Shown here piece after piece: positions 25,277-34,488 of a DNA stretch of 64,000 bases (positions are counted from its first letter, which is position 1; each line of letters opens with the position of its first letter). The DNA is taken from positions 1 to 64,000 of the forward strand of contig CAKUWO010000002.1 of assembly GCA_934699415.1 (NCBI GenBank), in the 5' to 3' direction. The notes beneath the pieces were generated by a model that saw only the letters and a list, made by a program, of their open reading frames with translations, ran no database searches and was not told where the DNA came from. Source of the stretch: an uncultured Erysipelotrichaceae bacterium. GTDB lineage: Bacteria > Bacillota_I > Bacilli_A > Erysipelotrichales > Erysipelotrichaceae. The position numbers and the translations under genes are program-made.

Positions 25277-25932
25277 TATTTACCAAATACAGCTTCGTAA
25301 TCTTTCTTAAAGTTTTCAATACCTTTATCAGTAAGCGGATGTTTCATCATCTGCATTAATACTTTATAAGGTACAGTAGCAATATCAGCACCTGTTTTAG
25401 CACATTCAACCACATGCATTGGATGACGAACAGAAGCACAAATAACCTGTGTATCGATATCATCATATTGAAAGAAGATATCCATGATATCACTGATTAA
25501 TTGAATACCATCACATGAAATATCATCAAGTCTTCCTAAGAATGGTGATACATAAGTAGCACCAGCTCTAGCTGCTAAAAGAGCCTGTGTAGCTGAGAAG
25601 ATTAATGTAACATTAGTTTTAATTCCTTCACTAGTTAAAACCTTAACAGCTTTTAAACCTTCAGCAGTCATAGGAATCTTAACAACCATATTAGGATGTA
25701 AAGCAGCAATAGCTCTGCCCTCTTCAATCATCCCTTCAGCTGTTGTTGTACTAGCTTTTACTTCTCCTGAGATTGGGCCATCAACAATAGATGTAATCTC
25801 TTTTAATGTTTCGATATAGTCTCTACCTTCTTTAGCGATAAGAGATGGATTTGTAGTAACACCGGCAATGATACCCATTTCATTAGCTTCACGGATTTCA
25901 TTGACATTTGCGGTATCAATAAAGAATTTCAT
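25276..25932 (-). CDS. Transaldolase-like protein (Fsa/TalC type)
   Basis: A 218-residue small-form transaldolase/fructose-6-phosphate aldolase. [16 protein letters not shown] opens it, [13 protein letters not shown] holds the substrate loop, and the Schiff-base lysine is K85 in VVKIPMT. Length around 215-220 and the decameric TalC type are shared with FSA; transaldolase versus aldolase activity cannot be separated here. It would serve the non-oxidative pentose phosphate pathway, consistent with rpiB elsewhere in the window. The ribosome site is AAGGAGG. It is divergent from the MBL hydrolase gene. Confidence 0.92.
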   Translation of the reverse strand: MKFFIDTANVNEIREANEMGIIAGVTTNPSLIAKEGRDYIETLKEITSIVDGPISGEVKASTTTAEGMIEEGRAIAALHPNMVVKIPMTAEGLKAVKVLTSEGIKTNVTLIFSATQALLAARAGATYVSPFLGRLDDISCDGIQLISDIMDIFFQYDDIDTQVICASVRHPMHVVECAKTGADIATVPYKVLMQMMKHPLTDKGIENFKKDYEAVFGK

Positions 25933-25952
25933 GATTTCCTCCTTGGATATAG

Positions 25953-25981
25953 TTAGATTATACCCCTTTATTTACTATAAT
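25953..25981. promoter_or_regulatory. Overlapping divergent promoters
   Basis: Plus strand TTAGAT (25953-25958), 17 bases, TATAAT (25976-25981) serves the MBL gene. On the minus strand TATAAT at 25957-25962 is the transaldolase -10. The two overlap, so they should interfere. Confidence 0.6.
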
Positions 25982-26002
25982 TAGATTAAAAGAGGTAAGA
26001 AT

Positions 26003-26719
26003 ATGTTAAAGATAAGCGAACACATCTATGTTTTAGAGAAAAACGACGATACTGATGAACCATATCTCTATTATGTCTCTGGTAAAGATAGTGCTTTACA
26101 GATCGATGCTGGTAATAGTCCTTATTACTATTTGAAATTTATTGAAGAATTAAAGGCTTTAAATCTTAAAAAATCTAGCCTTATCGGCATTACTCATTGG
26201 CATTGGGATCATAGTTTCGGCTTAATCGCTAGTGATATTCCATCTTTTGCCCATCCTTTAACCTATCATCAATTGAATAAAGTAGCTAAATGGGAATGGA
26301 ATGATGAGGCAATGAAGAAACGTTTAGTCAATAAAGAAGACATTCCTTTCTGTGATGAGCATATTAGAATTCAATATCCTGATTTAAATAATATTAAAGT
26401 TAAACCAATTGATTTCATCATTGAAGAAGAAAAAGTTCTTGATTTGGGCGATGTGCATGTAAGATTATTGCCAATGGATTCTCCTCATAGCAGAGATGCT
26501 TTACTTTTTGTAGTTGAAGAAGATGGCATTATGATTGGTGGGGATGCAAGCTATGAAGATTATTATGATCTTAATATTGCTTATGATGCTGAAAGATTAA
26601 AAGAATTCATTAACTTCATTGAGGATTATGACTTTAAATATTATGCTGGTGGACATGCACCATTAATGAGTAAAGAAGAATTACTTATTGAGCTTAAAGG
26701 CTTTTTAGAAGCTTTATGA
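26003..26719 (+). CDS. MBL-fold metallo-hydrolase
   Basis: A 238-residue metallo-beta-lactamase-fold hydrolase. The zinc motif HWHWDH is at 65-70, further ligands lie in DSPHSRD and GGDAS, and GGHAPL gives the last histidine. No signal peptide, so it is cytosolic. Such proteins are often thioesterases, glyoxalase II or lactonase-like, and nothing here picks one. Its last four bases overlap the start of folA, so they are translationally coupled. The ribosome site is AGAGGT. Confidence 0.85.
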   Translation: MLKISEHIYVLEKNDDTDEPYLYYVSGKDSALQIDAGNSPYYYLKFIEELKALNLKKSSLIGITHWHWDHSFGLIASDIPSFAHPLTYHQLNKVAKWEWNDEAMKKRLVNKEDIPFCDEHIRIQYPDLNNIKVKPIDFIIEEEKVLDLGDVHVRLLPMDSPHSRDALLFVVEEDGIMIGGDASYEDYYDLNIAYDAERLKEFINFIEDYDFKYYAGGHAPLMSKEELLIELKGFLEAL

Positions 26720-27174
26720 TTAATTTAATTGTTGCTGTAAGCAAGAATGGTATCATTGGCAAAGATGGTAAAATTCCCTTCTTTTATCCCGCAGATAAGC
26801 AATATTTTAAAGAAACAACTACTAATAAAGTCTTAATCATGGGAAGAAAGACATATGAAGAAATTAATCATCCATTAAAAGATCGTTTTATTATTGTCTT
26901 AAGTAAAACTATTAATTTTAATGATAACGGTATCATCACCCTTACTTCGCTTGATGAAGCTTTAAAATATGCCAAAGATAAGGAAGTATTTATTGCTGGT
27001 GGAAAAAAGTTATATGAAGAAGCTTTAAAGATAGCACAATATTTATATATCACTGAAATTGATGAGATATATGATGGTGATACTTATTTTCCATCTATTC
27101 CTAATAATTACCAATTAATATCTGAAAATAAGAAAGATAAACTAAATTTTAAGTTATACAAAAAGCTCAATTAA
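26716..27174 (+). CDS. folA: Dihydrofolate reductase
   Basis: A 152-residue DHFR reducing dihydrofolate with NADPH. It starts MINLIVAVSKNGIIG, the catalytic acid is D27 in PFFYPADKQYF, the NADPH motif is IMGRKTYEE, and EVFIAGGKKLYEEAL is the second cofactor site. The usual Trp-Pro-Leu near position 22 is replaced by PFFYP, a slightly divergent active-site loop. No thymidylate synthase of the ThyA type lies beside it. Coupled to the MBL gene by a four-base overlap. A terminator covers its stop codon. Confidence 0.93.
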   Translation: MINLIVAVSKNGIIGKDGKIPFFYPADKQYFKETTTNKVLIMGRKTYEEINHPLKDRFIIVLSKTINFNDNGIITLTSLDEALKYAKDKEVFIAGGKKLYEEALKIAQYLYITEIDEIYDGDTYFPSIPNNYQLISENKKDKLNFKLYKKLN

Positions 27175-27184
27175 GAGCTTTTTT
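27160..27184. terminator. Bidirectional terminator after folA
   Basis: AAAAAGCTC, loop AATTAA, GAGCTTTTTT. It overlaps the stop codons of both folA and the TlpA-like gene. Confidence 0.85.
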
Positions 27185-28127
27185 AATTATTAGCAATTGC
27201 TAAATTGATATATTCCTCAAGTAATTTAGCCTGTTCATCACTTGTAATACCACCAATAATTGGCTGTCCGATGATATTACCATTCTTATCCACTACATAA
27301 GTTGATGGATAAGAGAATAAACTTGCAGTGAATTGACCTGCTTCGCTATCGCTTGGGAAATAGATATTTCTGAATGTTGCATTTTTCTTACTTAATACAT
27401 CCTTAGCTTCTAAGATAGCTGTTTCATCACCATCAAGAGTAAATGAGTTAATACCAATAACTTCACCACCCATTTCTTTTACCTTTTGATTAAGAGCCTC
27501 TAGATCTGCTAATTCTTCAACACATGGCTTACAAGCAGTGAACCAGAAATTTACAACTGTTACTTTATTTTGAGCGAATAATTCTTCGCTTGTAACATCA
27601 TTGCCATCTAAGTCTTTACCTTTGAAGCTAGGAAATTTTAAAACATCACTATCTGGTTTCATTCCAGCATCTTCAGCACTAACACTGTCACCATTACCTG
27701 GCATTACAGTTCCACATCCTGGATATTTCTGTTCGAGAATTGTTAATTTACCTTCAATCTCTTTAATCTTATTAGCACCATCTCTAAGTGTTTTTAATTC
27801 ATCTTCATTAAATTCATCTTTAATAGCTTCGATTGTGCCAAGTAAGAAATCACCATAGTTAGTGCCATCTTCAATCATAGTTGAATTCTTATTTGCATTT
27901 AAGAAGACCTTTTCCCAAAGAGCACTATTATCGCCTAAAATTTCATTTTCTTTTTGTAATAAAAGATTGAATAATTGGCTTGCTTCTTCTGCACTATTTG
28001 CTTCAGCAGAAAGGATATCAATATCATTTGTAACTGTTTTATTCTCTTCTTTTTTACAAGCTGTTAAATTACATAACAACATCATAATCATTAATAATGT
28101 TGAAAGTTTAATTAAAGATTTTTTCAT
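27183..28127 (-). CDS. TlpA/ResA-like thioredoxin-fold lipoprotein
   Basis: A 314-residue membrane-anchored thiol-disulfide protein. The lipobox CNLTAC gives Cys24. A helical region (about 45-130) precedes an AhpC/TSA-TlpA thioredoxin domain with the redox pair in FTACKPCVEEL. It acts outside the cytoplasmic membrane, where it would pass electrons to protein disulfides. The start MKKSL at 28127 follows AAGGAG and sits two bases after the Fe-S protein stop; the frame extends further upstream but lacks a site. It belongs to the three-gene redox module with the NapH-like protein and the CXXC peptide. Confidence 0.88.
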   Translation of the reverse strand: MKKSLIKLSTLLMIMMLLCNLTACKKEENKTVTNDIDILSAEANSAEEASQLFNLLLQKENEILGDNSALWEKVFLNANKNSTMIEDGTNYGDFLLGTIEAIKDEFNEDELKTLRDGANKIKEIEGKLTILEQKYPGCGTVMPGNGDSVSAEDAGMKPDSDVLKFPSFKGKDLDGNDVTSEELFAQNKVTVVNFWFTACKPCVEELADLEALNQKVKEMGGEVIGINSFTLDGDETAILEAKDVLSKKNATFRNIYFPSDSEAGQFTASLFSYPSTYVVDKNGNIIGQPIIGGITSDEQAKLLEEYINLAIANN

Positions 28128-28128
28128 T

Positions 28129-29019
28129 TTATTTCTCCTTATTCTCTCTATTTCCAGTATAACCAAGTTTATATAAATAGCTTAATGCTTCACTTGGGCA
28201 AGCACTAATGCATTTACCACAACGGATACATTCTGCACTATTTATTGATTTTCTAATATCAACATCCATTTCGCAAACTCTACTACATTTACCGCATAAG
28301 ATACATTTATCATTGTCTACTTTGATACCTAAAAGTGATACTTTATTCATCAAACCATAGAATGCGCCAAGAGGGCAAATCCATTTGCAGAATGGACGGA
28401 AGAAGATAATGCTTAAAATTATAACCGCTATTAAGATTATTAACTTTCTTGTAAATAAAGCTCCTAAAGCTTTTCTAATACCTTCGTTAAAGATAGCTAA
28501 AGGAATTGCTCCTTCCATTACTCCTTGAGGACAAATATATTTACAAAAGAAGGGATCTCCCATACCCAAATCATTGGTGATAAGTATCGGTAATGTGATT
28601 ACAAATACTACTAAGATGACATATTTTAGATAAGTTAATGCTTTTAATTTCTTGGTTGAATATTTCTTACTTGGAATCTTATGTAATAATTCTTGTAACC
28701 AACCAAAAGGACACAAGAAACCACAGATAAAACGTCCAAGAAGTATACCTATAAGAATTAAAAATCCTGTAACATAATAAGCAAAGTTAAATTTAGATGA
28801 GCCTACTACGGCTTGGAATGAGCCAATAGGACAAGCTCCTGATGCCGCTGGGCATGAGTAACAATTTAAACCTGGCACACATACCATCTTACCTTTGCCT
28901 TGATATATACGGCCTTTAAAAAAGTTGGGTAAATGAATATTAGTTAATAATGTTGCTGCAGCTTGCACATAGCCACGCATTTTAGCTACTAATTTTGATT
29001 TCTTAGCCAATTCCAACAC
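28129..29019 (-). CDS. NapH/RnfB-like membrane 4Fe-4S ferredoxin
   Basis: A 296-residue membrane protein with about four helices and several iron-sulfur motifs. NCYSCPAASGACPIG near residue 53 and CGFLCPFGWLQ and CKYICPQG are the CXXXCP motifs of the NapH/YccM family. CKWICPLG follows, and the C-terminal pair CILCGKCSRVCEMD and CIRCGKCISACPS binds two 4Fe-4S clusters. It probably carries electrons across the membrane to the TlpA-like lipoprotein. The start is a GTG at 29019, overlapping the CXXC peptide gene by 17 bases. Operon mates and divergent regulators suggest a complete thiol-redox relay. Confidence 0.9.
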   Translation of the reverse strand: MLELAKKSKLVAKMRGYVQAAATLLTNIHLPNFFKGRIYQGKGKMVCVPGLNCYSCPAASGACPIGSFQAVVGSSKFNFAYYVTGFLILIGILLGRFICGFLCPFGWLQELLHKIPSKKYSTKKLKALTYLKYVILVVFVITLPILITNDLGMGDPFFCKYICPQGVMEGAIPLAIFNEGIRKALGALFTRKLIILIAVIILSIIFFRPFCKWICPLGAFYGLMNKVSLLGIKVDNDKCILCGKCSRVCEMDVDIRKSINSAECIRCGKCISACPSEALSYLYKLGYTGNRENKEK

Positions 29020-29149
29020 ACTCCAAGCATACTCTGATGGCTTTAGCTAAAACAGTATTTGCTTCGCCTCTTAAAGCACCATAAATAATCATTATTGCAG
29101 CTACTACAAGTAATAGACATTGAAAGACTGCTTTTTTCTTACTAAACAC
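29003..29149 (-). CDS. CD1871A-family CXXC motif small protein
   Basis: A 48-residue peptide read by hand. The GTG start at 29149 lies behind GAAAGGAG. MFSKKKAVFQCLLLV opens a single membrane helix (about 8-24), RGEANTVLAKAIRVC follows, and the end is CLECVGIG with a CXXC pair. This matches the small CD1871A-type CXXC proteins found beside TlpA and 4Fe-4S membrane proteins in anaerobic Firmicutes. Its end overlaps the NapH-like gene by 17 bases. The CXXC, held at the membrane by one helix, could shuttle electrons in the relay; that is inference from context. Confidence 0.85.
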   Translation of the reverse strand: MFSKKKAVFQCLLLVVAAIMIIYGALRGEANTVLAKAIRVCLECVGIG

Positions 29150-29185
29150 TTGGTTACTCCTTTCATTTACTCAATTATAAAAAAC

Positions 29186-29219
29186 TTAAGATAAAATTGA
29201 TGTTAAGATTGAACTTAAC
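29186..29219. promoter_or_regulatory. Operator candidate between the redox module and the two-component genes
   Basis: TTAAGAT occurs twice, 17 bases apart (29186 and 29203). GTTAAG-ATTGAA-CTTAAC at 29202-29219 is a perfect inverted repeat. It lies upstream of both divergent promoters and is a natural site for the OmpR-type response regulator. Confidence 0.55.
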
Positions 29220-29241
29220 AAGGATTTTATACGCTCATGTT

Positions 29242-29247
29242 ATAATA
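29242..29247 (+). promoter_or_regulatory. Extended -10 box of the two-component operon
   Basis: TGTTATAAT followed by a 22-base leader with GTGAGGA before the ATG at 29270. No good -35 box is visible, which fits an activated or extended -10 promoter. Confidence 0.55.
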
Positions 29248-29269
29248 CACAAAATAGTGAGGAATTTTT

Positions 29270-29941
29270 ATGCATATTTTAGTTGTTGAAGATGAAGAAA
29301 TCCTCTGTAATACCATTGTTCGTACCTTAAAACATTTAGCTTATAGTGCTGATTATTGTTTAGATGGTAATAATGCTTTAAATATGTTAAAAGAAGGGAA
29401 CTTTGATTTAGTCATCTTGGATTTAAATCTACCTGGTATTGATGGCATGACTTTGCTTAAAGAATTAAGAAAAGATGATAATGATACTAAAGTATTAATA
29501 TTATCAGCTAGAGATGATGTAAAGGACAAAGTAAAAGGGCTTGATGCTGGAGCTAATGATTATTTAACTAAACCCTTTCATTTAGAAGAATTAGCGGCTA
29601 GAGTTAGAAGCTTACTTTCGAGAAAATTTATTCAAAATGATACCATTCTAAGCTATGATTCTTTATCTTTTGATACTTCAAGCCGTAAAGCTAGTGTTAA
29701 TGGTCAAACTATATCATTAACCAAAAAAGAAATGGGAATCTTAGAATATCTAATGTTGAATAAAGGAAGACCAATAAGCCAAGAAGAATTGATAGATCAT
29801 GTATGGGACAGTAGTGTTGATAGTTTTTCTAATTCTATTAGAGTTCATATTTCTTCATTACGTAAAAAGCTTAAACAAGCATTAACTTATGATCCAATCA
29901 TTAATCGTATTGGTGAAGGTTATCTATTGGAGGATAAATAA
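29270..29941 (+). CDS. OmpR/PhoB-family response regulator
   Basis: A 223-residue response regulator. The receiver domain (1-115) has the acidic pair in VVEDEE, the phosphoacceptor D51 in LVILDLNLPG, and the Lys in YLTKPFHLEE. The winged-helix DNA-binding domain (about 128-223) ends with VRGEGYLL-like NRIGEGYLLED. It overlaps the kinase gene by one base and pairs with it. Divergence from the TlpA/NapH/CXXC genes and the inverted repeat between them make that module its likely target. Confidence 0.95.
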   Translation: MHILVVEDEEILCNTIVRTLKHLAYSADYCLDGNNALNMLKEGNFDLVILDLNLPGIDGMTLLKELRKDDNDTKVLILSARDDVKDKVKGLDAGANDYLTKPFHLEELAARVRSLLSRKFIQNDTILSYDSLSFDTSSRKASVNGQTISLTKKEMGILEYLMLNKGRPISQEELIDHVWDSSVDSFSNSIRVHISSLRKKLKQALTYDPIINRIGEGYLLEDK

Positions 29942-31074
29942 TGAAAAAATTATCTTTACAATGGCGCATTACTTTATTAACTGCTTTTTTAATCGCTTTT
30001 ACATGTATCTTAATGAATTTTCTTATTGGTTATTCTGGTAAACATTATATGGATATGATTGGTAGTGATATCTCTTCATATAAAGATATTGATAATAAAG
30101 TAGATTCTTTTGATCCATCAAGTAAAGAACTAGACGATGAATTAACTATTATTGTTAATGGAGCTCAAGAATCATTTGGTATTACCAATTGGTATATAAC
30201 TTCACTTGTAACAATTATTGGGGCTATACTAGCTTATTTTGTAAGTGGCCAAGCTTTAAAACCATTAGATAGTTTCGCAATTCAGGTAGCAAATATTGAG
30301 CCTAGTAATCTTCAAGATATGAAATTAAACGAGGATGTTTTACCAGAATTTAAAGCACTAACAACATCATTTAATAAGATGATAGATCGTTTGGTTGAAG
30401 GTTTTAATGCTCAAGGACAATTTACTGGTAATGCTGCACATGAATTAAGAACGCCTTTGGCTTTAATGCAAGCTCAAATCGAATTGTTTTCTTTGGAACA
30501 TCAAGAATTAGACAATGATACTTCGACCTTCTTGAGTAATATTAAAGAACAGATTGAAAAAATGACTAAAGTTATTAAAACATTACTAGAAATGAGTGAA
30601 TTAAGAACTATTCCTTGTAATGACAAGATTGAATTAGCACCAATGATTGATGAAATCTTTACTGATTTAGCACCTTTAGCCGATAAGAAAAAGATTAATT
30701 TAAACTGTATTGGTGATGCTACTATTATCGGTAGTGATACACTAATTTATCGCTTGTTTTATAACTTAATTGAAAATGCAATTCAATATAATAAAGAGAA
30801 TGGTAGTGTAAATATTGATATAAATAATGATATAAATACCTATATAACAATTAAGGATACTGGTCCTGGTATCCCTATTGAATATCAAGAAAGTATCTTC
30901 CAACCGTTCTTCCGTATTGATAAAGCACGGAGTAAGATACACGGTGGAGTAGGTCTTGGTTTAGCTTTAGTTTATGAAATAACTAAATTACATGGTGGTA
31001 ATGTTAAAGTTATTGAAAGTGATGAAAATGGCACTACTATCCTTGTTACATTAAATAAAAAGGAGACTTTCTAA
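29941..31074 (+). CDS. Sensor histidine kinase
   Basis: A 377-residue membrane kinase. Helices at about 10-31 and 82-102 frame a short outside sensor loop of some 50 residues. HAMP-like sequence follows, then the phosphoacceptor H167 in NAAHELRTPLA. ATP-binding boxes appear as LFYNLIENAIQYN (N box), IKDTGPGIP (G1) and HGGVGLGLALV (G2). With such a small sensor loop it may sense the membrane or a partner such as the thiol relay; that is inference. It is the last gene of the operon and ends in a terminator. Confidence 0.95.
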   Translation: MKKLSLQWRITLLTAFLIAFTCILMNFLIGYSGKHYMDMIGSDISSYKDIDNKVDSFDPSSKELDDELTIIVNGAQESFGITNWYITSLVTIIGAILAYFVSGQALKPLDSFAIQVANIEPSNLQDMKLNEDVLPEFKALTTSFNKMIDRLVEGFNAQGQFTGNAAHELRTPLALMQAQIELFSLEHQELDNDTSTFLSNIKEQIEKMTKVIKTLLEMSELRTIPCNDKIELAPMIDEIFTDLAPLADKKKINLNCIGDATIIGSDTLIYRLFYNLIENAIQYNKENGSVNIDINNDINTYITIKDTGPGIPIEYQESIFQPFFRIDKARSKIHGGVGLGLALVYEITKLHGGNVKVIESDENGTTILVTLNKKETF

Positions 31075-31086
31075 TTAGAAAGTCTC
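31063..31086. terminator. Bidirectional terminator after the sensor kinase
   Basis: A perfect 24-base palindrome beginning GAGACTTTCTAA, holding the kinase stop codon. It is T-rich just outside. Confidence 0.7.
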
Positions 31087-31089
31087 TAT

Positions 31090-32034
31090 TTAATTTACAA
31101 CGTTAATTGGATTACCTTCACGATATGCTTTGATATCATCAGCAATAATGGAGACCATTCTCTCTCTTGTTTCAACAGCCTTCCAACCCATATGCGGTGT
31201 AGTAATTACATTAGCCATATCATAGAGTGGATTGTTATCTAAGAATGGTTCAATCTCTTGAACATCAATTGCTGCTCCAGCAATTATATTTTCATTAAGA
31301 GCTTTAATAAGTGCTTTTTCATCAATTAATGGACCACGAGCAGTATTAATTAAATAAGCTGTTGGTTTCATTATTTTTAATGTTTCTTCATTAATAATAT
31401 GTTTCGTCTTATCAGTTAATGGACAATGAAGTGAAATATAATCACTTTCTTTTAAAAGAGTTTCTAAATCAACATAAGATAAGAGTTCACTATCATCTTT
31501 TGGTGTTCTAGTATATGCAATAACCTTCATGCCAAAACATTTAGCTACTTCAGCTACTCTTAAACCAATTCTTCCAGCACCAATGATACCTAAAGTTTTA
31601 TTATAGATTTCATGATGTGAAACAGCTAAATAGTTTGTGAAGTTAGAATGATCTCCTTTTTCTAATTTAGCGATTTGTTTACGCATTTCAGAGCTCATAT
31701 TAAGAATAAACATTAAAGCAGTTTCTACTACTCTTTCGGTAGAATATGCAGGAACATTACAAACCGTAATGCCTTTCTCTCTTGCTGCTATAACATCGAT
31801 ATTGTTGTAACCTGTGCCAGCTTCAATAATTAACTTTACTGTACTTGGAAAACTATTAATCATCTCGCTAGTAATTGGATTTTCTTTGGTGATTAAAATT
31901 TCAGCATCGTCTAATCTTTCTAATAGTTTTGTCTCATCAGCATCTGGATATACTGTTACATCTTCTGACAGGATATTGAAATCTAAGACATGATCATAGT
32001 CCATCTTGTCACCATATAATACAACTGTTTTCAT
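31090..32034 (-). CDS. D-isomer-specific 2-hydroxyacid dehydrogenase
   Basis: A 314-residue NAD-dependent dehydrogenase of the SerA/glycerate/hydroxypyruvate group. The NAD fold is LGIIGAGRIGLRVAEVAK, the catalytic Arg is in NTARGPLIDEKAL, the Glu is in VQEIEP and the His is in TPHMGW. Substrates can be glycerate, lactate or longer 2-keto acids; sequence alone does not decide. No C-terminal ACT domain, so it is not a full-length regulated SerA. The ribosome site is AAAGGGG. Divergent from the MATE gene. Confidence 0.9.
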   Translation of the reverse strand: MKTVVLYGDKMDYDHVLDFNILSEDVTVYPDADETKLLERLDDAEILITKENPITSEMINSFPSTVKLIIEAGTGYNNIDVIAAREKGITVCNVPAYSTERVVETALMFILNMSSEMRKQIAKLEKGDHSNFTNYLAVSHHEIYNKTLGIIGAGRIGLRVAEVAKCFGMKVIAYTRTPKDDSELLSYVDLETLLKESDYISLHCPLTDKTKHIINEETLKIMKPTAYLINTARGPLIDEKALIKALNENIIAGAAIDVQEIEPFLDNNPLYDMANVITTPHMGWKAVETRERMVSIIADDIKAYREGNPINVVN

Positions 32035-32104
32035 AATTTCCCCTTTTCTATCTAATTATATCTTATATGTGATAATATCATTTAGTATTTTAAGAGGTTA
32101 AATT

Positions 32105-33469
32105 ATGCAAGGTACATTAACAAAAGGCAACCCTTTAAAAAAGATTTTATTATTCACATTACCATTATTACTTGGTAATCTTTTCCAACAAGCCTACAAC
32201 ATGGCTGATGCTGCAATTGTTGGACAAACACTTGGCCCAAATGCTTTGGGAGCTGTTGGGGCAACAGGATCAGTTCAATTTTTAGTCTTAGGATTTTGTA
32301 TTGGCATTACATCTGGTTTTGCAATTCCGGTAGCAAATACTTTTGGTGCTCAAAGAATTGATATGCTGAAACGCAATGTCTTTACTGGTTCATTTTTAAT
32401 TCTTACTTTCGCTATTTTCTTAACACTTATTTCTTCATTAAGTGTTGATTTAATTCTTGCCTTCTTACAAGTCTCAGATGAAATTTATGTTGATACATAT
32501 AACTATATCTTTGTAATTTTCTTAGGTATTCCTTTTACTCTTTTATATAACTATTCTTCTGCTTTATTAAGATCTATTGGTGATTCAACAACCCCATTTC
32601 TACTTTTAGCTTTCTCATCAATTCTAAATATTGTTCTTGATTTCTTTTGTATTTTAACTTTAGGTTTAGGAGTAAAAGGTGCTGCTATTGCAACTATCAC
32701 TGCTCAAGCAATATCAGGTATTTTATGTTTAATCGTGATATATAAGAAATTCCCTTTACTTCATTTTTCTAAAGAACATATGGTTTTAAAGAAAAATAAT
32801 ATTTTAACTATGTTAAACATTGGCGTTCCAATGGGCTTACAATTTTCAATTACTGCTATTGGTTCAATGGTTATGCAATCAGCTAATAATGCTTTAGGTG
32901 GTTTCTATGTTCCAGCTTATGCTGCTGGATGCAAAATCAATAGTTTTATGATGTCACCATTTGATGCTTTAGCTAATGCAACATGTACCTTCTGTTCACA
33001 AAACTATGGAGCGCTTGAAGAAGAAAGAGTAACTGACGGTATTAAGATTGGTGTTGCTTTAGGCATTTTGTGGGGCATAATAGGTGGTTTTATCTTAGTT
33101 TTTGGTGGTGAATTCCTATCTTCGTTATTTATGAGTGGAGAAGGAAGCTATGAAGCCATTAAAGCTAGTGGTGAATATCTTGCATGTCTTGGTTATTTCT
33201 ATGTCTTATTAGGAATACTTGAAGTAACACGTCTTGTAACTCAAGGTTTAGGTATGAGCAAAAGAGCGATTTTGGCTGGTGCATTTGAAATGGTTGCTCG
33301 TATTACAATGGTTTATTTCTTTGTACCTACCTACGCTTATAAAGCTATTTGTTATACCGATCAAGCTGCTTGGTTAGCTGCTGATTTATATATCGTGCCA
33401 ATGTGTTATATTGCTTATAAACATGTTGTAAAAGATATTAGGCAAACATTATTAATTAATAATCAATAA
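32105..33469 (+). CDS. MATE-family multidrug/sodium or proton antiporter
   Basis: A 454-residue MATE transporter with about 12 helices. The N-terminal signature LFQQAYNMADAAIVGQTLG and the later NALGGFYVPAYAAG and QNYGALEEERV lines are of the NorM/DinF type. It would expel cationic drugs or metabolites by sodium or proton exchange; the substrate is unknown. The ribosome site is AAGAGGT. It faces the dehydrogenase gene across 70 bases and ends at a bidirectional terminator. Confidence 0.92.
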   Translation: MQGTLTKGNPLKKILLFTLPLLLGNLFQQAYNMADAAIVGQTLGPNALGAVGATGSVQFLVLGFCIGITSGFAIPVANTFGAQRIDMLKRNVFTGSFLILTFAIFLTLISSLSVDLILAFLQVSDEIYVDTYNYIFVIFLGIPFTLLYNYSSALLRSIGDSTTPFLLLAFSSILNIVLDFFCILTLGLGVKGAAIATITAQAISGILCLIVIYKKFPLLHFSKEHMVLKKNNILTMLNIGVPMGLQFSITAIGSMVMQSANNALGGFYVPAYAAGCKINSFMMSPFDALANATCTFCSQNYGALEEERVTDGIKIGVALGILWGIIGGFILVFGGEFLSSLFMSGEGSYEAIKASGEYLACLGYFYVLLGILEVTRLVTQGLGMSKRAILAGAFEMVARITMVYFFVPTYAYKAICYTDQAAWLAADLYIVPMCYIAYKHVVKDIRQTLLINNQ

Positions 33470-33473
33470 ATAA

Positions 33474-33510
33474 AAAGCTAAAGATGATATATTTCTTTAG
33501 CTTTCTTTTT
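33474..33510. terminator. Bidirectional terminator after the MATE gene
   Basis: AAAGCTAAAGA, loop, TCTTTAGCTTT, then CTTTTTT. The deaminase stop codon is inside the stem. Confidence 0.8.
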
Positions 33511-34488
33511 TAATATGGTTTTTTCTTCTTCACTGCAGAAGGCTTCATCAATTGCATTGAAGGTAAATGAAATTAATTCTGAATCTGTAAATCCTAATCG
33601 ACTCAATAATAGATATTCATGACTAGCACATGTATTCGCGAATGTCATATTATCAGAGTTAATGCTTACCTTAACTCCTTTATCAACTAATTTACGTAAA
33701 GGATGATCAACATGCGGTATGCCATGATTGCAGTTGCTTGTAAAACAAATTTCCAAAGATACCTTTTCCTCAATTAAACGATTTAATACTTCCGGATATT
33801 CTATAACCCCAATTCCATGACCAATGCGTTTAATATGCATATCCAGTGCATGATTAACATTGTATCCTACGCCCATTTCTCCTGCATGAATAGTACATGG
33901 GATATTTTCTTGATTAGCTAATTCATAAAGATAACTGTATTCAGTAATTGGACAGTTATTTTCATATCCTGCTAAATCTAACCCAACAACAATACCGTTA
34001 CTTAATACTTCTTTAGTAACTTTAATTGTTTCTCTATTTTCTAAATCGTTAACTAAAGCACTATCACCTTTATGCATCATACAGTTGATAACTTTAACTA
34101 ACACATCAGGATATTTAATCGCTGCTTCTTTTATACCTTTACATACTGCTTCGACGACTTCTTTTTGAGTTAAACCACATAAGGTATGTTGCTGAGGTGC
34201 CAATCTAATCTCAGCATAAATGATTCCTAAATCATGTAATTCTTTAACTAAGATATCAACAGCTTCAATAATATCTTCTTCTCTTTGTAAGCAATCACAA
34301 ATTAATTTATACTTATAGAAACTATTGGCGGTGGTTTTAACACCTTTTTCTGCAAATAGAATATGATAGAAATCTTCATATGTCATAGTTTCATCAATTG
34401 CTTTTAAAGACTGCAATTTTTTATAAGCCCATAAAATATTAAAAGAGCCATCGAAATGTAAATGTAATTCTGTTAATGCTCTGATCAT
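33478..34488 (-). CDS. Adenosine deaminase-family protein
   Basis: A 336-residue metal-dependent deaminase of the Add family. Zinc ligands are H9 and H11 in ELHLHFDGS, with IHAGEMG, RIGHGIG and SINSDN giving the later His, Glu and Asp residues. All catalytic residues look intact. Adenosine is the usual substrate; adenine or futalosine variants exist. It overlaps yaaA by four bases. With ndk upstream it makes a small nucleotide-handling cluster. Confidence 0.9.
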   Translation of the reverse strand: MIRALTELHLHFDGSFNILWAYKKLQSLKAIDETMTYEDFYHILFAEKGVKTTANSFYKYKLICDCLQREEDIIEAVDILVKELHDLGIIYAEIRLAPQQHTLCGLTQKEVVEAVCKGIKEAAIKYPDVLVKVINCMMHKGDSALVNDLENRETIKVTKEVLSNGIVVGLDLAGYENNCPITEYSYLYELANQENIPCTIHAGEMGVGYNVNHALDMHIKRIGHGIGVIEYPEVLNRLIEEKVSLEICFTSNCNHGIPHVDHPLRKLVDKGVKVSINSDNMTFANTCASHEYLLLSRLGFTDSELISFTFNAIDEAFCSEEEKTILKKKAKEIYHL

